A stretch of DNA of 64,000 nt. Source: Corallococcus soli. Its GTDB lineage: Bacteria > Myxococcota > Myxococcia > Myxococcales > Myxococcaceae. The notes beneath the pieces were generated by a model. The model worked only from the letters and a program-made list of their open reading frames with translations, ran no database searches and had not been told where the DNA came from. Location of the stretch: contig NZ_JAAIYO010000002.1 of the NCBI RefSeq assembly GCF_014930455.1, positions 1,013,051-1,077,050 on the forward strand. The letters run 5' to 3'. Positions 9,087 to 19,800 of this stretch are shown here, in pieces. Position numbers and translations under genes: made by a program. Numbering within the stretch: position 1 is the stretch's first letter; each line of letters begins with the position of its first letter.

Positions 9087-11045
9087 ATGGCCGTACCCCT
9101 GACACTCAAGGTCTTCAAGGGCGACACGCTGGTCGCCACCAAGGACTACGAGCGCGACATCATCAAGATTGGTCGTCTCTCCTCCGCGCACCTGTGCCTG
9201 GAGGACGACAAGGTCAGCCGCATCCACTCCGTCATCGAAGTGGCCGGCGACGGCTCCATGTCCATCATCGACATGGGCAGCGTCGAAGGCACCTACGTCA
9301 ACGGCAAGCGCGTCAACAAGGGGCAGGTCTCCTTCGGTGACGAGGTCCGCGTGGGTGGCACCACCATCCGCCTGGAGAACCCGGCCGCCGTCGCCGCGGT
9401 GAACCTGGCCGCCGCCGTCGCCCAGGCGGACGCGCCCACCGACAAGAACGCCACCGTGGCCCCCGTGGCTCCCGCCGCCGCCATCGCGCAGGCCGTGGCC
9501 GCGCCGGTCGCCGCCCCCGTGGCGGCTCCCGTCGCCGCGCCGCCGGCGCCCGCCGCCGCGATGGATGCGTCGGTCGCGCCCACGCAGAAGAACAAGGTCG
9601 TGGCGCCCGCCGCCCCCGCGCGGGAAGAGTCCGCGGCGGAGGAAGAAGAAGAGGCGCCGCGCGTGCGCACCGTGCGCCGCACCAAGTCCAACGGCCCGCA
9701 GGGCGTGTCGCTGCGCCTGCTCTGGGGCGACCAGCGCGTGGGCGAGTTCTTCGTGCCTCCGGGCAAGAAGAAGGGCTTCACGGTGGGCAGCGCCAAGGAC
9801 GTGGACTTCGTGATGGGCGACGCCAAGCTGGGCGGCCCGTCCTTCGAGGTGCTGCGCACCGACGGCCAGTCCTTCACCGTGCGCTTCGCGCGCAAGATGA
9901 AGGGCGAGCTGACCCGCAAGGGCGAGACGCTCGACCTGGAAGCGGTGATGGAGTCCGGCAAGGCCAGCAGCGATGGCGACGCCTACGCGCTGACGCTGGA
10001 GGCGGACGACTTCTTCTGGGTGGACCTGGGCGGCGTCACCCTGGAGGCGCAGTTCCAGGCGGTGCCCAAGCGCGTGGTCGTGCCGCTGGGCGAGAACCTG
10101 GACTACACGGCGCTCAACATCTTCCTGGTGATGTTCTTCATCGCCACCGCGTTCGTCATCCACTCGATGAACAGCAGCGGGGAAGGGGATGAGTACGCGG
10201 ACGAGCTCGCGGGGAACGACGCGCGCATCGCGAAGCTCATCATCAAGGCGCCCGAGACCCAGAAGAACAAGTTCCTGGAGAAGCTGAACCAGCAGAAGGA
10301 GAAGAAGTCGGGCGAGATGGCCCAGAAGTCCCGCGGCGACGAAGGCCAGATGGGCAAGAAGGACGCGCCCAAGGCCAACAACCGCACCGCGCCCAAGGGC
10401 GACCCGAACAAGAAGGACGAGGCGCGCGCCCTCACCGCGAAGATCTTCGGCGGTGGCAAGGGCGGCATCTCCACCATCTTCGGCAAGGCGGGCCTGGGCG
10501 GCGAGCTCAAGAGCGCCATGGGCAACATGTTCGGCGCGAAGGCGGGCGACGCGGGCGGCTTCGGCGGCCTGGGGCTGCGCGGCAGCGGCGGTGGTGGCGG
10601 CGGCACCGGTGACAGCATCGGCATCGGCGGCATCGGCACCAAGGGCCGTGGCGGCGGCAGCGGCAGCTACGGCACCGGCGTGGGCACGCTCGGCGGCAAG
10701 CAGAGCGTGGACGTGGGCATCACGTCCTCGGACCCGGAGGTCATGGGCTCGCTGGACAAGGAGCTCATCCGCCAGGTCATCCAGCGCAACCGCGGGCAGA
10801 TCCGCTACTGCTACGAGAGCCTGCTCAACCGCTTCCCGAAGCTGGGCGGCAAGGTCTCCGTGAAGTTCATCATCAGCGCCACGGGCTCGGTGGCCACGTC
10901 CAACGTCGCGCAGTCCACGGCGGGCAACTCGGACCTGGAGACCTGCGTGGCAGGCCGCGTGCGCACCTGGAAGTTCCCGGAGCCCAAGGGTGGCGGCTCC
11001 GTGATCGTGACGTACCCGTTCATCTTCAAGCAGGCCGGCGACTAG
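9087..11045 (+). CDS. gltG: FHA-domain inner-membrane gliding protein GltG (PglI)
   Basis: 652 residues from the ATG at 9087 (GGGAG upstream). Order of parts: a cytoplasmic FHA domain, residues about 20-105, with IKIGRLSSAHL, VSRIHSVIE and GTYVNGKRV; an Ala/Pro-rich linker; a second FHA-like or beta-rich region around 205-330; one transmembrane helix near 340-362 (ALNIFLVMFFIATAFVIH); a periplasmic Lys-rich then Gly-rich stretch (about 460-540); and an AgmX/PglI-type TonB-like C-terminal domain (about 555-652) with NRGQIRYCYES and the paired Cys in LETCVAGR. In M. xanthus GltG and GltJ share this topology and are thought to link the inner-membrane motor through the periplasm to outer-membrane Glt proteins. 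FHA domains bind phosphothreonine, so kinase input is possible. Confidence 0.9.
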   Translation: MAVPLTLKVFKGDTLVATKDYERDIIKIGRLSSAHLCLEDDKVSRIHSVIEVAGDGSMSIIDMGSVEGTYVNGKRVNKGQVSFGDEVRVGGTTIRLENPAAVAAVNLAAAVAQADAPTDKNATVAPVAPAAAIAQAVAAPVAAPVAAPVAAPPAPAAAMDASVAPTQKNKVVAPAAPAREESAAEEEEEAPRVRTVRRTKSNGPQGVSLRLLWGDQRVGEFFVPPGKKKGFTVGSAKDVDFVMGDAKLGGPSFEVLRTDGQSFTVRFARKMKGELTRKGETLDLEAVMESGKASSDGDAYALTLEADDFFWVDLGGVTLEAQFQAVPKRVVVPLGENLDYTALNIFLVMFFIATAFVIHSMNSSGEGDEYADELAGNDARIAKLIIKAPETQKNKFLEKLNQQKEKKSGEMAQKSRGDEGQMGKKDAPKANNRTAPKGDPNKKDEARALTAKIFGGGKGGISTIFGKAGLGGELKSAMGNMFGAKAGDAGGFGGLGLRGSGGGGGGTGDSIGIGGIGTKGRGGGSGSYGTGVGTLGGKQSVDVGITSSDPEVMGSLDKELIRQVIQRNRGQIRYCYESLLNRFPKLGGKVSVKFIISATGSVATSNVAQSTAGNSDLETCVAGRVRTWKFPEPKGGGSVIVTYPFIFKQAGD

Positions 11046-11159
11046 CCTAGACTCCACTTCAACCGTGTCCCACGCGGGCGGCCCTGGCGACAGGGCTGCC
11101 CGCTTCTTCACTTCCTGCTCCCGTCCCCGCGGGAGTCCTGCCCCCCCAGGCTGCCTTCC

Positions 11160-11798
11160 ATGCAGAAAGTCCTTGCTCCTCTCGCCCTGTGCGCCGCCTT
11201 CCTCCTCCCCGGTGTGGCGGCCGCCCAGGAGACCCCCAGCGCCGGTTCCGCCGCGGGGGATCGGCCCGCGGTGACCTTCGACGAGGTCGAGCGCGGTGTG
11301 TACTTCGCGGTGTACGGCGGCCCGTCGTGGATCGCCAACCCCCCCGCGTCGCAGGGGCCCCGGCCCTTCTCGTCCGGGCAGATGGCCCAGGTGGAATTGG
11401 GCATCGACCTGGGGGAGCGCCTGTCCCTGGGCGTCTTCTTCATGGGCTCCGCGAACACGGCGGGGGCCGAGTACATCGGCTACTCGCAGGGCGCGGCCTC
11501 CGGTGACTTCACCATGCTGGTGCCGGGCGCCGTCCTGCGCGCCCGCCTGGTGGGCTTCGCCGACAGCCAGGAGGTCAAGCGCACCTGGATCTACGCCCGC
11601 GCCGGCGCGGGGTACGCGATGTTCTCCCCCAAGAAGCTCCTCCCGGATTCCGACATTCTTGTGTTTGCCGGGCCCGGAGTGGAGTACTACACGCGGCTGC
11701 GCCACTTCTCGGTGGGGCTGGAGGTCACGGGGAACTACCTCGCCTCCAAGGGCGCCTTCGGGTTCGCGATCGCGCCCAACATTCGCTACGCGTTCTAG
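11160..11798 (+). CDS. gltH: Outer-membrane barrel-like gliding protein GltH (CglE)
   Basis: 212 residues with a type-I signal peptide (MQKVLAPLALCAAFLLPGVA, cleaved before QETP). The mature part alternates hydrophobic and polar residues in short strands with aromatic girdles (YFAVYGGPSWIAN, YYTRLRHFSVGLEVTG) and ends in Phe (NIRYAF), the usual C-terminal signal of an outer-membrane beta-barrel. Its size suits eight strands. In the M. xanthus cluster the gene after pglI/gltG is gltH, one of three barrel proteins (GltA, GltB, GltH) of the gliding complex; I believe it equals cglE. It ends 12 bp before the next gene, in the same operon. Confidence 0.82.
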   Translation: MQKVLAPLALCAAFLLPGVAAAQETPSAGSAAGDRPAVTFDEVERGVYFAVYGGPSWIANPPASQGPRPFSSGQMAQVELGIDLGERLSLGVFFMGSANTAGAEYIGYSQGAASGDFTMLVPGAVLRARLVGFADSQEVKRTWIYARAGAGYAMFSPKKLLPDSDILVFAGPGVEYYTRLRHFSVGLEVTGNYLASKGAFGFAIAPNIRYAF

Positions 11799-11810
11799 CG
11801 GGAGATTCAC

Positions 11811-13724
11811 GTGGCTCAGGAGAATGGAAGCGGTGGATCGCGTCCGGGTGGACGCGGTCCGAACGGGGGCGCGCCGGGTCAGGGGCCTCGCCGTGACGGG
11901 CCGGGTGGTTTCGGCGGTCGTGGTGGCGGTCCTGGCGGCGGTGGCCGTGGTGAAGGGCGCGGACGGGGCGAAGGCCGAGGCCGCGACCGTGATGCGGGTC
12001 CGGTAGGTCCGGGCCAGCGCGTCATCGCCGAGCTGAGCGTGCTGGAGAAGGCGCTCTCCAAGAATGATTTCGCCGCGGAGAAGGGTCCGCTGGAGGCCAT
12101 TGTCCGCTCGCTGCGGCCCATGAACCTCAAGTCGCTGGACGACCTGGACCTCAACACGCGCGGTCGTCTCATCACCACGCTCCTGCGCGTGCAGCGTCAG
12201 CCCAAGCCGGCCCTGCCGGAAGAGGGCGCTGCGGCTCCGGAAGCGGCGGCGACGACGGAAGGCACCGAGTCCGCGGCTCCGGCGGGGGCCTCCGCGGAGG
12301 CCCCTGCCGCTGAAGGCGCTGGCGAGGGCGCCGCGCCGGCGGAAGGCGCCGCGCCGGCCGAAGCGGCTCCGGCGGCTCCGGCCGTGGATCCCGCGAAGGA
12401 GAAGCACGGGGCCTGGCTGGACGTGATGACCCTGGTGGGACGCGTCTGGCGTGCCGCGGGTGACCGCGAGCGTTCGCAGGCGGCCTTCACCCTGAGCGGC
12501 CGTGAGCCGACGCCGGAGCCCGAGGCGCCTGCCCGGAGCGAGGCGCCGCGCGAGCGTTCCGAGCGTCCGGAGCGGGGCGGCCCTGGCGAGCGCCGGGAGC
12601 GTTCCGACCGTCCTCCGCGCGGCGACCGCCCGGAGCGTGGCGCCGCCGGTGCCGGCGAGCGTCGTGAGCGTCCGCCCCGGGCCGAGCGTCCGGAGCGTGG
12701 CGAGCGTCCGGCCCGCGGTGAGCGCCCCGAGCGCGCGCCGATGCCGGAGCTGACGGGCGACTGGAAGGAGCAGGCGACCCAGCTGGAAGGCATGGGCCGC
12801 ACGCGCGACGCCGCGCGCCTGTACGAGCGCAACAACGGCTTCGCGGACGCCACCCGGCTGTTCGAGGCGGGCGGGGATCTGAAGAGCGCGCTGCGCACGG
12901 CGCTGGCCGGACAGGACAACGACGCGGCCCGCCGCCTTGTCGGCACGCTGCCTCCGGATCAGATTGGCCCCACGCTGGAGAAGGCGGGCGCGTACGAGCT
13001 CCTCATGGAGCACTACGTCGCCAAGGCCGACTTCGAGAACGTCGCCCGCCTGTACGAGCGCGCGCGCCAGTTCGACCAGGCGGCGCTCGCGTACGAGCGC
13101 GCCAACAAGCTGACCCTGGCGCGCAAGGCGTACGAGCGCGCGCGGGATCTGCCGAGCGCCAACCGCATCCGGGGCCTGGAGGTGAAGGCCCTGGTGGAGC
13201 GTGGTGACCGGCTGGGCGCGGCGACCCTGCTGGTGGCCGTGGGCCAGCGGCGCGAGGCGGTGGAGGTGCTGAGCCCCCTGCCTCCGCCCAAGGCGTTCCA
13301 TTTCATGCAGCGGCTCACCCTCGAGGACGAGGCCAAGGAGCTGGCGCAGCGTGAGCTGGCGCGCGCCGAACAGGAGCAGAAGCCCGCCGGCCGTGCCCGG
13401 TGGCTGGAGTTGCTGGGCGACACGGCCGCCGCCGCGGAGACGTGGACGCAGGCGGGCCGCAAGGACAAGGCGCTGCCCTTGTACGAGAAGCTGGGCGACC
13501 TGCCCCGCGCCGCGCAGATCGCGGAAGAGCTGCAGCAGCGGGACAAGGCTGTCGCCCTGTACACGCAGCTCAACGACAGCGCGGGCCTGGAGCGGGCGAA
13601 GGCTCTGCCCGACGCCCCGGCGACGCCCCCCGCGGCGGACAAGTCGGAAGCCGGTGACGACGCGGATGGCGTGGCGGCGTCGACGGAAAATGCTTCCTCG
13701 GCTGGCGAGCAAGAAAGCCAATAA
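11811..13724 (+). CDS. Arg/Gly-rich disordered TPR-like protein in the glt operon
   Basis: 637 residues beginning at a GTG with GGGAG eight bases upstream. There is no signal peptide or membrane helix, so it is probably cytoplasmic. Residues 1-70 are an RGG-like low-complexity tail (GGFGGRGGGPGGGGRGEGRG). About 70-130 is a short helical segment, followed by Ala/Pro/Glu-rich linker. Residues about 230-310 are an ER/RP-rich tract with many RPERG and RERPPR repeats. From about 315 to 600 there are TPR-like helical pairs (DAARLYERNNGFADATRLFEAG, ALAYERANKLTLARKAYERA). It sits between gltH and gltI, 12 bp after gltH, so it is expressed with the gliding machine, but I know of no glt name for it. 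Arginine-rich disorder plus TPRs suggests a scaffold or nucleic-acid-binding protein; this is inference. Confidence 0.8.
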   Translation: MAQENGSGGSRPGGRGPNGGAPGQGPRRDGPGGFGGRGGGPGGGGRGEGRGRGEGRGRDRDAGPVGPGQRVIAELSVLEKALSKNDFAAEKGPLEAIVRSLRPMNLKSLDDLDLNTRGRLITTLLRVQRQPKPALPEEGAAAPEAAATTEGTESAAPAGASAEAPAAEGAGEGAAPAEGAAPAEAAPAAPAVDPAKEKHGAWLDVMTLVGRVWRAAGDRERSQAAFTLSGREPTPEPEAPARSEAPRERSERPERGGPGERRERSDRPPRGDRPERGAAGAGERRERPPRAERPERGERPARGERPERAPMPELTGDWKEQATQLEGMGRTRDAARLYERNNGFADATRLFEAGGDLKSALRTALAGQDNDAARRLVGTLPPDQIGPTLEKAGAYELLMEHYVAKADFENVARLYERARQFDQAALAYERANKLTLARKAYERARDLPSANRIRGLEVKALVERGDRLGAATLLVAVGQRREAVEVLSPLPPPKAFHFMQRLTLEDEAKELAQRELARAEQEQKPAGRARWLELLGDTAAAAETWTQAGRKDKALPLYEKLGDLPRAAQIAEELQQRDKAVALYTQLNDSAGLERAKALPDAPATPPAADKSEAGDDADGVAASTENASSAGEQESQ

Positions 13725-13760
13725 ATCCCATCGGTTGACGGGTTTTGCGCGATTGCCCGG

Positions 13761-13798
13761 GGGCGCCCGCGGCCGGTACACTCCGGCCGCTGGCGCCC
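13761..13798 (+). promoter_or_regulatory. Long GC-rich hairpin in front of gltI
   Basis: GGGCGCC, one unpaired base, GCGGCCGG, loop TACACT, CCGGCCGC, one unpaired base, GGCGCCC: 15 base pairs in all. It fills the 107-bp gap between the RGG/TPR gene and gltI and is followed by CTGTTT. It could be a partial terminator, an RNase-stable mRNA border or an attenuator that sets the amount of the very large GltI. Confidence 0.55.
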
Positions 13799-13831
13799 CT
13801 GTTTCATTCACCCCCCTGGCCCCCGAGCATC

Positions 13832-16800
13832 ATGGAACTGCCTTCCACCCCTGCGCGTCCCACGCTGCGTGTGACCGATGACCGCTCCTTCGTCGAGACC
13901 GAAGCGGCCCTGGAGAAATCCGGCCGGGTCGAGGAGCTGATCCGCCTGTACGAGGGGCGCTCGCGGGACGTGCCCACGGAAGAGGCGGCGCGGCTGCTGT
14001 GCCGCGCGGCGGAGCTCGCGCACGAGCGGCAGCGCAACGCAGCCCGCGCGGAGGATCTGCTCAAGCGCGCGCTGCTGGTCGCGAAGGATCCGATGCCCGC
14101 GCTGCGCGGGCTCAAGCGGCTGCATGAGATCCGCCAGGACTCGGCGGCGCTCGTGGACGTGCTGGAGCGGCTGGGCGCGGCCACGCAGGGCGAGGAGAGC
14201 GCGGGCCACTACCTGAAGGCCGCGGACCTGTACGAGCAGAAGCTCTTCCGGCGTGATCGCGCGGTGCTCTGCCTGCAGCGCGCGGCCCGGGTGAAGCCGG
14301 ACCGGGCGACGTTCCGGCGGGTGCGGCAGCTGCTGCTGAGCGAGGAGCGCTTCCAGCCGGCCTTCGAGGCGTTGCAGCGGGAGCGCGCGGCGCTGGGCGA
14401 CGCCGGCATGGCGGAGGAGTACGCCGGGCTCGCGGAGCGGCTGGTGGATGATCCCACCGAGCACGCGCTGGCGCAGCAGGTGCTGGACGTGGCGCGGGAG
14501 CTGGATCCGCAGAACGCGCGCGCGGAGAAGGCCACCCGCGCGATGCAGCGCTTCGAGCAGGTGTGGCGCGACAAGGTGCGCATGCTGCGAGGCATGTCGC
14601 TGGAGGAGCGCGACCGCAAGAGCGCCGCGCGGCTGTCGCTGCTCGTGGCGAAGCTGTTCGCCTGGTACGACCCGACCGCCGCCGCCAAGGTGAAGGAAGC
14701 GCTGGATCGCTGCTTCCTGCTGTGGCCGGGCATGCCCGAAGCGCTCACGCTCATCGAGCGGATGGCGGCGCGAGCGGGCGACCACGCCCCGGCCATCGCG
14801 CAACTGGAGGCGATGGCGGGCGAGGCGCGTGACCGCACGGCGCAGGTGGACCTGTGGCTGCGCGTGGGCACGCTCAAGCTGGGGCGGATGAACGACGCGG
14901 CCGGGGCGCTGGTCGCCTTCGAGAAGGCCGTGGCGGCGGACCCCTCGCGCGCGGACGCGGCCAGCCTGGCCGCGGAGCTGATGCTGGGCCAGGAGCGCTA
15001 CCTGGAAGCGGTGGCCACGCTGGAGCGCTACCTGGGCACGGTGAAGGACCGCTCGCAGCAGGCCAGCCTGCGGCTGCGCCTGGCGGACCTGTGCATGCAG
15101 CAGTTGAAGGACCCCGACGCGGCGCGCGGGCACCTGGAAGAAGCCCTGAAGCTGGAGCCCACCAACGCGCTCGCGGCCTTCCAGCTGTCGCGCCTGCTGG
15201 CGGACGACGAGAAGCTGGACGAAGTGCTGCCGCTCCTGGAGCTGGCCATGCTCGCGCCGCGTCCGCGTGCGGAGCGGGTGGCGTTCTGCGAGGCGCTGGC
15301 GCTGATGTTCGAGGAGCAGGAGAACGAGCGCGGCGCCTTTGAAGTGCTCGCGCGCGCGCTGGAGCTGGAGCCGGGACGTCCGCTCCTGCTCAACACGGTG
15401 GTGGAGCACGCGGAGAAGGCCAACGCGCAGCCGGCGCTGGCGCACGCGCTGCTGCGGGCCGCGCAGGCCGCGGCGCCTCCGGCGGTCGCGGTGGCGCTGT
15501 GGCGGCACCTGGCGCAGCTGCTCCAGGGGCCGCTGGCGGACCCCGTGCGCGCGGAGGCCGCGTGGCGCGAGGTGCTCTCGCGCGTGCCGGGAGACTCGGC
15601 GGCGAGCGAGGCCGTGAAGTCGCTGCAGGCGGCCGCGGCGCTGGCGGATGATCCGAAGACGCGGCTGGAGACGGACATCGCGCGGCGCGAGGCGTCCGGC
15701 GCGCCCCCGGAGGAGCTGGAGGCGCTGGTGCGCCAGTGGGTGCAGTTGGCGCCCGAGGATGCCCAGGCGGTGCAGCGGCTCCAGGCGCTGTGCGTGGCGC
15801 TGTCGAAGTTCGACGAGGCCGCGTCCCTGGCGGCGAAGCTCGCGACGCTGGCCGAGTCGCAGCTCGAGCGCAACGAGTGGACCGCGCGCCAGGCGAAGCT
15901 GTACGCGGAGCGGCTCAACCGCCAGTCGGACGCGGCGGACCTGTTCCTGGCGCTGCTCGCGGAGAACGTCTCCACCGGCGTGGTGGTGGGCGGGCTGGAG
16001 CGGCTGGCCGCTGGTGGCGTGCGCACGGTCGAGCTCACCGAGGCGCTGGCGAACCACTACGGCCGCACGGGTGACCACCAGCGACAGGTGGCGGCGCTCC
16101 AGCAGCAGCTGGACTCCACGACGGACGCGGCGACGCGCAAGCGGCTGCTGACGGTGCTGGCCAGCATCCACGAGAAGCAGCTCGCGGACAGCCGGGCCGC
16201 CTTCGACACGCGGCTGCGCATGGTACGCGAGGAGCCCAGGGACGAAGCGGGGCGCGCGGAGACGGCGCGGCTGGCGCGCGACCTGTCCGCCCACGCGGAG
16301 CTGGGACGCGTGCTGCGCACGCTCGCCACCGAAGCCGAGGATCCGACCCTGGCGGTGCAGCTGCTCTCCGAGGCCTCGGTGCTGGCCGAAGAGGGCGGCA
16401 TGGCCGCGGAGGCCATCACCGCGCTGGAGGCCGCGCTGTCGCGCGCGCCCGAGGCGCCGCAAGTGCTCCAGCGCCTCGTCAGGCTGTACGGACGCGCGGG
16501 CCGCTCGGCGGACGCGGAGACGCTGCTGCGCAAGCGCATCCACGCCACGCGCGGGCCGGAGCGGCTGGAGCTGCTGCTGCGCCTGGTGGAACTCAACGTG
16601 GAGCTGGGCCGTCCGCTGCAGGCCGCGGAGGCGCTCCAGTCCGCCATCACGCACGGGGCGGAGGAGGGCCGGCACCTGCCGCGCCTCGCCGAACTCTACG
16701 AAAAGGCGGGCATGGACCGCGAGCTGGGGGACACCCTGGCGCGGATGATTGGCCTCGCGGAGACGGCCGGGGACGCGGACCACGTGTCGCGGCTGAAGCT

Positions 16801-19800
16801 GCGTCGCGCGCAGCTGCTGCAGGGCTCGCAGGACGGCAGCGCGGAGGCCGTGCAGAGCTACGCGGACCTGCTGCGGCAGCGTCCGTCGGATCCGGACGCG
16901 CTCGCGGCGCTGGAGGCGATGCTGGCCTCGGGGCCGTCGCGCGAGGCGGCGGCGCGCGCGCTGATTCCCGCGTACGAGCGCACGAAGGAGCACCGCAAGC
17001 TGGTGGCGACGCTGGACGTGCTCGCCGAAGTGGCGCGCGACGACGCCGGCCGCGTGCAGGCGCTGCGCTCCGCGGCCCAGGTGCACCTGGCGCACCTGCG
17101 GCAGCCGGAGCTGGCCTTCGCGTCGCTCGCCCGGGCGCTGCGCATGGCCCCGGCGGACGCGGGCCTGCGGGCCGCCGCGCGTCAGGCCGCGGAGGACGCG
17201 GACTCGCTCGACAGCTTCGCGGAGATCATCAGCGAGCTGACGGAAGAGGGCGACGTGGGCCCGGCCCGCGCGGCGCTGCTGCGTGAGCTGGCGGAGGTGC
17301 AGGAGAAGAAGCTCGACGACCGGCCCGGGGCGGTGAAGGCCCTGCGCGCGCTGCTGGCGCTGGAGCCGGGCAACCTCGACAGCCTGCGGGCCCTGCAGCG
17401 GCTGCACCGCGCGGGCGAGGAGTGGGCGGCGCTGGCGGAGGTGCTGGAGAAGCTGGCGGCCGCCTCGCAGGAGCCCGCGGATCAGCTCGTGTGCCTGCGC
17501 GAGGCCGCGCTGCTGCACGAGGCGAAGCTCACCGACAAGGAGAGCGCCGCCGCCGCGTGGCGGGCCATCGCGGAGCGCGACCCCGCGCAGCGCGAGGCCG
17601 CCACCGCGCTGGACCGGCTCTACACGGACCTCAACCGCTCCAAGGACCTGGCGTGGACGCTCGCGCTGCGGCGCAACCAGGAGGGGCAGAGCCCGCAGGG
17701 CCGCGAGGTGTCCTTCCGTCTGGCGGAGCTGCTGCGCACGGAGCTGGATGACGCCAATGCGGCGCTGGGCCTCTACAAGCGCATCCTGACCGAGGACCCC
17801 GGTCATCCGGGCGCGCGCGCCGCGCTGGAGGCCTGGGTGAAGGCGGCGGTGCCCACGAGCGGGGCGGCGCTGGAGGTGCTGGACAAGGTGCTGGAGCAGG
17901 TGGGCGACCATGCCCGCCGGGTGGCGCTGCGCGAGACGCGGATGGAGTCCGCGCTCACGGTGGAGAAGATCATCCTCGCGGGGGAGATCCGCCGCATCTA
18001 CGAGCGCGACATGCAGCAGCCGTCGCTCGCGTTCATGGCGGCGGTGAAGGCGTTCGCCAACGGGCTGGACCGCGAGGGCGTGCGGCCGGACCTGGAGCGG
18101 CTGGCGCGCGAGACGGGCAGCCACGAGGTCCTGGCGGAGATCTACGAGAGCGCCGCGGTGGACCTGACCTCCGGCGACCCGGTGGCGTTGGAGATGCTGC
18201 GCCGCGCGGCGGAGCTGCGCGAGAGCCTGGATCAGCCCGAGGAGGCCACGCGCCTCTGGAAGAACCTGCTGATGGATGCGCCGCAGGACCGTCAGGCCCT
18301 GGAGGCGCTGTCCCGGCTGTACGAGAAGGGCCAGAACGCCAAGAGCCTGTCGGAGGTCTACGCCCGCCAGGCGCAGCTCGCCACGGACCCGGAGACGCGG
18401 CTGGGCCTGCTGCTCAAGGCCGGTGAGGCGTACGCGAGCTCGGGCGAGGACGCGAAGGCCATCGAGGTCCTCCGCTCCGCGCTGGCACTGCGCATGGTGC
18501 CGGAGGGGCTGCTCGCGCTCGACAAGCTGTACGCCAAGACGCGCCGCTTCGTGGAGCAGGCGGACGTGTTGGATCAGCTCGCCGAGCTCGCGCCGGACGA
18601 GCCGGGCCGGCGCGCGTACCTGCTGCGCCGCGCGCAGCTGCTGGAGAAGGAGGTCGGCCCCTCGGAGGCGCTGCCCGTCTACCGCCGGCTGCTGGAGCTG
18701 TCGCCGGGCGACGGCCAGGTGGTGGCGGGGCTGGAGCGCCTGCTCGCGCACGACGGCCCCCGGCTGGAGGCCGCCCGTCTGTTGGAGCCCGTCTACCGGG
18801 GCCTCAACGACACGCGGAAGCTGGTGGACGTGCTGGAGGTGCTCCTGCCCGGAGTGCCGCCGGAGAAGCGGCTGGAGCGCCTGCAGGAGATCGCCATCCT
18901 GCGCGAGGGCCTGGGCCAGACGTCGCTGGCCTTCGTCGCGCGCCTGCGCGCCTTCAACGAGCAGCCGGCGGAAGCCACCGTGCGCGACGAGCTGGAGCGG
19001 CTCGCGGCGGACTCGGGTTCCTTCGAGGAGGTGGGGGCGGCCTACGAGGATCAGCTGGAGCGCGACCCCGCGGAGCCCCTGGCGGGTGACCTGTGGCGGC
19101 GGCTGGCGGCCATCTACGACAACCGCCTGAAGCGCTACGACCTGGCGGTGCGCGCGTGGGAGCAGGTGAGCCGGCGCGACCCGATGAACAAGACGGTGCT
19201 GGAGGCCATCGCCCGCGTGCATCGCCGCACGGGCGCGCACCGGGAGCTGGCGCTCGTCATGCGCCGGCAGGTGGCCGCGGAAGGCAACCCCGCCTCGCAG
19301 GTGAACCTGCTCTTCGAGCTGGCGCACCTGGCCGAGGAGACGCTGGCGGACAAGTCGCTCTCCGCGCAGGCGTACCGCGAGGTGCTGGAGCGCCGGCCGG
19401 AGAACGCCAACGCGCTGAAGCTGCTGGGCCGCGTGCTCGCGGACATGGAGCGCTGGGCGGAGCTCGCGCAGCACGTCGAGCGTGAGATCCAGATGGCGGA
19501 TGCGCGCGACGCGCAGGAGGAGGCGTCGGACCTGCGGGTGCGCCTGGGCCGCCTGAAGGTCTCGCGCCTGGATGATCCGCGCGGCGCGCTGGAGCTGTAC
19601 CAGGCGGTCCTCGCGCGGCGCGCGGGCCACCCGGGCGCGGTGGGCGCGCTGGAGGAGCTGGCGCGCTCGGAGAGCCCGCTGCGAGGCGCGGCGGCGAGCG
19701 CCCTGGAGCCCGTCTTCGCGTCGGTGGGCAACCACCTGAAGCAGGTGGAGATGCTGGAGTCGCGGGCCTCTGCGGAGGCCGTGCCGCAGGAGCGCGCCGC

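Noticed and set aside
13735..13763. TTGACG as a -35 box for a separate gltI promoter
   Set aside because: No -10-like sequence follows at 16-19 bp; the spacer region is GC-only.
9012..13811. A 1,599-codon antisense frame across gltG, gltH and the RGG/TPR gene
   Set aside because: The product is Arg/Ala/Gly-rich without motifs and overlaps three well-supported genes.
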